A stretch of 64,000 bases of DNA, taken from assembly GCA_003254885.1 (NCBI GenBank), contig QANT01007733.1, forward strand, positions 1 through 64,000, in the 5' to 3' direction. Position numbers and translations under genes: made by a program. Shown here piece by piece: positions 57,707 through 64,000 of this stretch (its first letter is position 1; each line of letters begins with the position of its first letter). The notes under the pieces were generated by a model. That model did not search any database. It saw nothing but the letters and a program-made list of their open reading frames with translations, and was not told where the DNA came from. The DNA comes from Purshia tridentata. Lineage: Eukaryota > Streptophyta > Magnoliopsida > Rosales > Rosaceae.

Positions 57707-59688
57707 TGGGATTATGTGGTCAATCCCCTGCAAATATTTGATATACTTGGAGAGTTTGCACATGAACTTCTCCCTCCATTTATGCCACATCAGCCACAAA
57801 GGCCATGCAGTAGTTCCTGCAATCGTAAAAGAAATCACAATTTCGAATAGTTTTCATACTTACAAATATTAGGTTGCTTCAGAATATAAATATAGCTTAT
57901 TCGCCTGAGCTGTTAGCTGATTCTCTAATACTCCATCTAATTTCAAAGAAAAAATTAAAAAAATAAATATATTCAGGAAACACTTTCCAATTCAAGTACT
58001 CATCAAATTCCAAATTTCCATTCTCAATCTCAATTATTCTGCAACTTGAGTAGACTTTCTTGCTTAAAAAATTTAAAACACAATCAGAAATTTTATGTAT
58101 TTTTCCCAAAGGCAATGCGAGAATAACAAGTTGAGTACATTATGTGGAAGGTAACTGCAAGGACATGGTTTGGCAAGATAAGAAGACACAAGGTATATGA
58201 ACAGATATGGGAATAGAGGTGAAACACTTTTATTTAAAATATTACCTTGACGGACGCTGTGCTTGACAATGAATGGGACTCTTCAGGCGTGGCCTGCAGG
58301 AATCAACTAGAAATGTAAATTTGCCAATAAATAAAAAGTCTCAAGTTTAGACACAAAACCAGAAAGGTTTAGAAGAAGAGTTAATAGACGAGTGTATTTG
58401 TGTGTATTCAAACTCAACAGAATAACCAAAAAGTAATACGATACATATGAGTTCGACTGTAAATGACTAATTGCCCAATTGAACTGCCCTGAATTTAAAC
58501 AGCCTGTAAAAAAGACAGCCAACGAGAGAGAAAGAGCTGGGACCAAATTACACACCCAATCCAATCCAATCCAATCTAATCCAACGCAGCAAGCTCAGTT
58601 GTTATAGTGCAACAAATTTCAAACTTAATAGCAAAGTAGAAAGACACACCGGAGAAAATAATTCACATCATACACTAACCAATTAAATTCAAACAACCAT
58701 GTCTTAATTTCCCCGTAAAGAATATTAATTTGAAAGCAAAACAGAAACCCAGCTGAGAATTAGATCTCAGATGGCTTTACCTTGTTGGGTGCCTGACAAT
58801 TGAGATAGAGAGCGAGAGAGAGAATTGAATTATTGAAGCGTTGGTTTGGAATCGTTTGGTATGGTTTTGCGCAATGTAAAATGTAAAGTATGCCTTTCTC
58901 GGTCGGAATCGCTTCGTTGGGTTTTGGCGCAATGTAGATTTGGAATCTTATTATTATTTCGTGCCACTCAGTTTTCAATCTCTCGTTCTCTTTCTCTTTC
59001 TGGGATGAGTAGTCTCAGCTCTCAGGTAAGGTAACATCTAAGACGAAGACTTTCTTTGCATTCTCGGTCTCTCAGGTAATACATATATATATATCGCTTT
59101 CTTCTCTGTTTTGTTTTTGGGCCAAAATATCTCACTCACTACAACAACATTTTTTAAAGATGGGCCTTGCCGTCTTGAGTCTTGGGCTGAACAGCTCTCA
59201 AACGGGCTTCGCAAAAGAATTTTCAGAGTTTTTATTAGAGGGAAAACTATCAAAATGCTGCCCCCTCCAGGACTCTATTTTTTAATTCATTTTACCCTCT
59301 TTTTTTTTTAAATATCGACGGTCATCATACGAATACAAACTAGTAGAGATGCAAAGAATTTCGAATTTATTTTAGAAGAAACAATACAGGTTCTGTTTGC
59401 TATGCTGTACGTCTATTTGAGAGGGTTGTAAACCCGACACATATTAACTAAATGTGCATTTAATTGTAGACATCTTTATATATTTACAGACAAAGATAGC
59501 AACCACATTAAGTATTCTAGTGCTGAGTCATTTGGCAACAACGGAGCAGACAGCTCAAGTTGAAGTTGCGCAGGGCTCCAAGAGAGGAACTCTTGTAAGT
59601 TGCTAGTTGTAAGTAAACACCACCAAGAACGGACTTGTGATGAGATCTTCCTTGAGCATGAACTCAAATTGCGGCAACCACTCATTGC
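57707..59688. other. 5'UTR exons/introns of the acetyltransferase gene and spacer
   Basis: The start exon continues upstream to an acceptor at 57817 (exon from 57816). A further non-coding exon is likely near 58780-58793 (acceptor CAATTGTCAG, donor AAG/GTAAAG). An ATCCA microrepeat lies at about 58558-58582. The right part (59040-59688) is spacer plus the 3'UTR of the syntaxin gene. No other coding signal. Confidence 0.4.
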
Positions 59689-61688
59689 TCAAGCAACCAC
59701 AATTATAATCACAATTATCAGGATGATTCCAAAAATAACCAACAGCAAACATGTCTGCACGAAAAGATAATTACATCAATTCCTTCTCCAGGGAATATAA
59801 AATAAACGAGTAATTAGCAATAGACATGAGTTGAGCTACATAACAAGAATCAAATTATAAAAAATGAAAAATAGGAAAACAACATCCATAAGGTTTACCA
59901 GAGATGAATTAGATCTTTGGGTCTTGGATGCTTTCACAAGTTGGGAAGTAGCTTGCACAGTTGCAGCATGGGAGTTGTCAATGTTAGAACCAATATCATC
60001 TGAAAAGAAAACATGTTCAGAATCATGCAAACAAGAACACAATGCCTTACAGACAAAGAGAAGTGCTAACCGATTATAGCTCCTTGATCATGGACCAGAA
60101 CAGCTAGATCTTTGAAAATTTCATTAACCTCACTGATCTGTTGCTGAATTTCTTGGATCCCTTGCTCCCTTTCTTCAATAATGGCTTCATTGAATGCAAT
60201 CTCATTTTCCGACAGTAAAACCTCTTGTCTGCATATAAACACATATTAGACCTATAATTTACTCATGGATTCCAATTGCATCATATAAAGCACTCAATCT
60301 TGAAGGATATAATGAATTTTCAGGCAGATTTTGTGACATGCCTGAACACCAAACTAACAACAAAATCTCAAGAGCTGCCAATTTATGCAAGTTTATTAAT
60401 TTGCTTACCTTTTTGATTCTAGAAGAAGAGTTTGCCGTTCTGGACTCCTAGATGAACTCATCTCCTGCTCATAGGCAGAATAGCTGCACAATATATGATG
60501 AAAGGCGTATATGAATAAAGATGTAATCATTTAGATTAGCTGTTTAGTAAGCACATTCAAGCTAGAGATGGAGAGAGAATTAGAAGGTAGATATATAATA
60601 AATTATCGAATTCTCCTGGAAACTACTGGCAGTCGATGATTATAGTTAAGCCATTAAAAATGATTATGTCAACTTAGACGCAAGCTTACAATTAACAGAA
60701 ACTTCAATGTTTTTCATTTTTATTTTTTTTGTCCTGTGTTCTTTTCTCCAACATCCAACTTACCTGGATGGCAGAACTTCTTTGGGAACAAAAGGAGCAT
60801 ATGTTGTTTCCCTTTCAGCAGCAAGCCTCTGGGCCTTCTGAAATTCTTTAAGAACTGACTGGAAATCCTTTGCAAGCTTAGCATCAGCTATCTTCTTGAC
60901 AACCTGCAGTTTTAAATGGGACTTTTTACAATCTCCCTCCACTGACTACAAGAAGAAACATAAACTAGATATGCACTTAGAAATTTTTACAGCATATGCA
61001 CATACACTGACTTCTGCGTGCCGATCAGTTTCACTAGCTTCCTTTAGTTTGGCTGAAGTATCTTTCACCAACTGCCCAATATGTGCCCTTGTCTTATGCC
61101 TGCAATTCAAAACCAATTGAAAAGTAACTCGTTTCTTAGCAAGATCATTGTACTTAGAATTTTCAAAAGAAACAAATGGATGCACATATATACAGGCAGT
61201 TGCAGTGCAATGTAGGGGGACTTTATAGCAAATATTTGTTATTTACCTACCAAAGAGACCCGCAATTTAGAAAACAGTAAATTTGGATTGAGGATGAAAA
61301 AAGAGGTTAGAGCTCTAACCCAATTTAAAATGAGTTAGATCGCCAAGTCTGAAATAGAATTTCAAAAACAGGACCCAGATAGTGAATTAGAAAACTAAGA
61401 AATTTAACGAAAACAAAAAGGCACAAAAAAAAAAAGAAAGTAAATGATATAATTGAAAGAAGAGAGAAAAGAAACTGACAGCTTGTCACGGAGTTGAAGG
61501 GTGTCTCTAGGGGTGCCGAGGGAATTGACGAGGCGGAAAAAGGAGGAGACGGCGGTGTTGATTTGGAAAATCCCAGCAGACACTGCTTGAGAAGGCTCAT
61601 ATTGAGGATGAAGTTGTTGCTTTTGCTTCAAGTAGAGAGGTTGTCGTTGTTGTTGCGGAGTCGCAGCCTCAAGATCTTGGAAACTCAT
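59689..61688 (-). CDS. Syntaxin of plants 2 group (SYP22-like Qa-SNARE)
   Basis: Target SNARE of the prevacuolar/vacuolar membrane for Golgi-to-vacuole transport. Seven exons: 61480-61688, 61006-61099, 60764-60903, 60409-60483, 60071-60228, 59899-59999, 59689-59754; 843 nt, 280 aa, all phases consistent. It begins [14 protein letters not shown]. The Habc region covers roughly residues 40-145 ([22 protein letters not shown] onward). The SNARE helix runs about 183-245, with the zero-layer glutamine at Gln221 (VHDQGAII). The last exon encodes the membrane anchor ([19 protein letters not shown]) at the extreme C-terminus. SYP22 or SYP21 by similarity; the N-terminal Gln-rich stretch is longer than I remember for Arabidopsis. 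Confidence 0.93.
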
Positions 61689-62201
61689 TCTCGGAATGAA
61701 GGAGTGTTTTTGGGTTGGGTGGCTTAAGCAGTTTTCTATGTGGTGTTTGGTGGGTGCCGAGGGAAGTTTCGTTGATTCTGGTTCTTCTGGCGGGTAGGGA
61801 AGACAGGGGACCCTTTCAACTTATGCTCTCTTCTCTATTATTTCACGGTCACCTCTACTTCTAAACCTAAAGGTCAAACAATGCGAATCACGATGCCGTT
61901 ACCGTCTGTCCATGGACTTATCCCTGCTGGGACCCACTGCCTGTCGACGACAACCCAAACTACTACTTTCCAGCTACTCAATAAGCCCAATTTTTAAATT
62001 ATATTTGACTGCGTTTCTGGCCCAATTACTCATTCTCTCAGAGAACCCGATCCACACCTAAAAAGGCTCAAATCACATCACTCTCATCACCCTCCTCTTA
62101 GTTGCCACGCCACGCATCCCAAGTAACCGTCTCTCTGTTTATTTCTTTTCTTTCTTCGTCTTCTTCTTCATCAGAAAGATTAACAATTGTTCTCTGCATC
62201 G
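61689..62201. promoter_or_regulatory. Divergent promoter region: syntaxin (-) and BPA1-like (+)
   Basis: 513 bp separate the start codons. No TATA box was placed. From memory, Arabidopsis SYP21 (At5g16830) and BPA1 (At5g16840) are neighbours too, so this head-to-head pair may be old and co-regulated. Confidence 0.5.
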
Positions 62202-63997
62202 ATGGAGGTGAGTACTCATTCTATTTCCTTTATTAATTTCTTCTATTTTAATAACCATAATCTGTTTGGTGCGTACTTTCATTTCAATTTATTCATCTGC
62301 TTGCTTGAACATTGTTTCCAAATAGCAACCAAATGAAAATTGTTTTTGAAAATCTGATCCCGGTCCCTTTCTAATATTTGATCTTGTGGTTCTTTTGTTG
62401 AAAGCGTAAAACTCTTTCTTTTGTGATGATTCGTATAGGCTGAATTTGTGTTATGGGAGATTTTAGTAGTGCTAGCTGCATATATGTATTAATTATATAT
62501 GGGCATTGCCGCCTATATAAAAATTGTTGCCTTCATTTTGTTTCTTTACTTTCATTGGAAGGATGCAGTTGCGCACACTACTGCACTTATGACATATATG
62601 ATACATAGTGGATGATTCTTTTGTTATTTCTTTAATTGGTACATTTTCATGCATGGTCATTCTCTGAATTTCACATATATGATGTGAAGTCATGTTTGAT
62701 ATGTACGGGTTGAGATGCATCTTTACTGCTCTTTGTTTTCCGTGACAGATAAGGACGGTAAAAGTTAACAATGTCTCCCTAGGGGCAGCGGAGCATGATT
62801 TAAAGGAATTCTTTTCTTTCTCTGGTGAAATTGAATATATTGAAATACAAGGGTTGATTTTCTTCTCTCTCTCTTTTCTGGTTACTAATCAAAGATGGGG
62901 ATGGCTCATAATATTTATAGACTAAGAAAGTTGATTTTTTTTTTTATATTCATTTCAGCGACACTGAGAGGGCTCAGATTGCATATGTTACCTTCAAGGA
63001 TCACAAAGGGGCAGAAACTTCAGTTCTCCTTTCGGTGGATTCACTTCGATCTCAATGCATTAATTTTGAGTCTTTTTTTTCTTCTTTGCCTTTTGTCCTA
63101 GTTGCTTAATTATCTAATGATTGCTCATTTCCTATTGTAACAATTTGATGGTAAATTACATTAAATTCTTGCAACCTCTTGTTTTATTCAAGAGCTTCTT
63201 CTATTTTAGTCAATCTCATCTGATAAACTTAATTGTGGATATCTTATAGGGAGCAACAATAGTTGATCAGTCCATTACCATATATCTGGCTCCAGATTAC
63301 AAGCTGCCAGCTGCTGTGGCTTCAGCACTACCAATCGTCACTGTAATTAATATTATGTTCTGAAGATATTTTCTCATACAATTTATATATAATGGATTGT
63401 GATACTGTTGATCGAATTGTTCAGATGTCTCCTCAGCCTCAGGCAACGGATCAAAATGTAAGTGGTGGTGGGGATCCATCTGCTGCTCATTCTGCCCGAA
63501 CTGCAGAGGATGTTGTGAGCAGTATGTTAGCCAGAGGCTTTATTTTGGGAAAAGATGCAATCAGCAAGGCAAAGGTGTTTGATGAGAAACACCAGCTTAC
63601 TTCCACAGTGGCTTCCTTGGATCAAAAGATTGGTTTGTCTGAGAAATTGAGTGCAGGCACAACCATGGTAAACGATAAAGTGAGGCTAATGGATGAAAAG
63701 TTTCAAGTTTCTGAGAAGACAAAGTCTGCGTTTTCAGCCGCAGAGCAAACGGTGAGCAGTGCTGGATCTGCACTCATGAAGAACCGTTACATATTAAGCG
63801 GGGCAACGTGGGTTTCTGGTGCTTTTAATAGGGCTGCCAAGTCAGCAGGTGAAGTGAGCCAGAAGACCAAGGAAAAGGTTTTAGCTGAGCAACAAGATAT
63901 TAATATTGATGCAAGTAAAGTGGAAGGCAGTACTACTCCTGATCAGTCTCCAAAGCCTGCTACGCCTACTACTATTACTCAAGTTCCCAAGCCTTGA
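62202..63997 (+). CDS. BPA1-like protein (binding partner of ACD11), RRM domain
   Basis: RNA-recognition-motif protein. The Arabidopsis relative BPA1 binds the lipid-transfer cell-death regulator ACD11. Five exons: 62202-62207, 62749-62852, 62959-63034, 63250-63342, 63425-63997; 852 nt, 283 aa. The first coding exon is only six bases (Met-Glu). RRM at about residues 3-85: RTVKVNNVSLGAAEHDLKEFF is the first strand/helix and RAQIAYVTFKD the RNP1-like strand, where canonical aromatic residues are partly missing, as in BPA1. The C-terminal half (ARTAEDVVSSMLARGFILGKDA to GAFNRAAKSAGEVSQKTKE) is the conserved BPA1-family helical part, followed by a Pro/Thr tail. The stop lies three bases before the window end, so the 3'UTR is not seen. 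Confidence 0.9.
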
Positions 63998-64000
63998 TGT

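Overview
The window is nuclear DNA of a dicot plant, most likely a rosid and possibly Rosaceae; the genus cannot be fixed from sequence alone. The evidence is interrupted genes with GT-AG introns, AT-rich spacers, plant-only families (PHT1, FAR1-related, WEB, EXORDIUM, Bet v 1, NARA5) and MITE, LINE and Mutator-type debris. Single Ns at 13231 and 44911 and a 10-N gap at 45981-45990, all in homopolymers, mark a draft assembly. Exon structures below were built by hand from splice signals, codon phase and remembered protein families; every assembled coding length was checked for frame.

Layout. 0-5.2 kb: a PHT1 phosphate transporter (-) with a 5'UTR intron, TATA box and P1BS phosphate-starvation element, then a 908-bp Harbinger-like element. 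5.5-7.4 kb: alcohol dehydrogenase-like gene (-). 7.6-8.0 kb: fold-back element. 8.6-10.5 kb: a six-exon J-domain gene (+). 11.2-11.8 kb: gamma-glutamylamine cyclotransferase-like gene (-). 13.1-14.0 kb: 5'-truncated LINE with a 15-bp target duplication. 14.4-17.4 kb: NARA5-type PfkB kinase (-), head to head with V-ATPase subunit H (+, 17.8-22.2 kb). 23.0-24.6 kb: a small Cys/His-rich gene beside a 0.6-kb direct duplication with a decayed zinc-knuckle relic. 26.6-28.4 kb: repeat-like DNA. 28.7-29.8 kb: F-box/DUF295 gene with a broken F-box. 33.2-36.6 kb: WEB-family coiled-coil protein. 37.8-38.8 kb: Mutator-like element with 33-bp tandem repeats. 39.6-42.1 kb: NERD-domain protein. 42.6-45.7 kb: a PEP-carboxykinase-like gene (-) that seems to lack the ATP-binding loop and carries a one-base frameshift. 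46.3-49.2 kb: FAR1-related sequence 4. 49.6-50.5 kb: inositol tetrakisphosphate 1-kinase. 51.9-54.3 kb: two tandem Bet v 1/PR-10-like genes. 54.5-55.4 kb: EXORDIUM-like gene (-). 56.3-58.8 kb: MCC1/NAA60-type acetyltransferase (-). 59.7-61.7 kb: SYP2-type syntaxin (-), head to head with a BPA1-like RRM protein (+) that ends three bases before the window edge.

The genes are mostly housekeeping or conserved single-copy plant genes and form no operon-like system. Several neighbours match two paralogous Arabidopsis blocks (At3g029xx and At5g168xx, from memory), which suggests conserved microsynteny. Three genes touch phosphate biology (PHT1, ITPK, the phosphate-induced/EXORDIUM family), probably by chance. 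The most unusual items are the PEPCK-like apparent pseudoenzyme, the Mutator-like element with its internal minisatellite and hairpin, and the zinc-knuckle duplication. I found no CRISPR array, organellar insertion, rRNA or tRNA gene.
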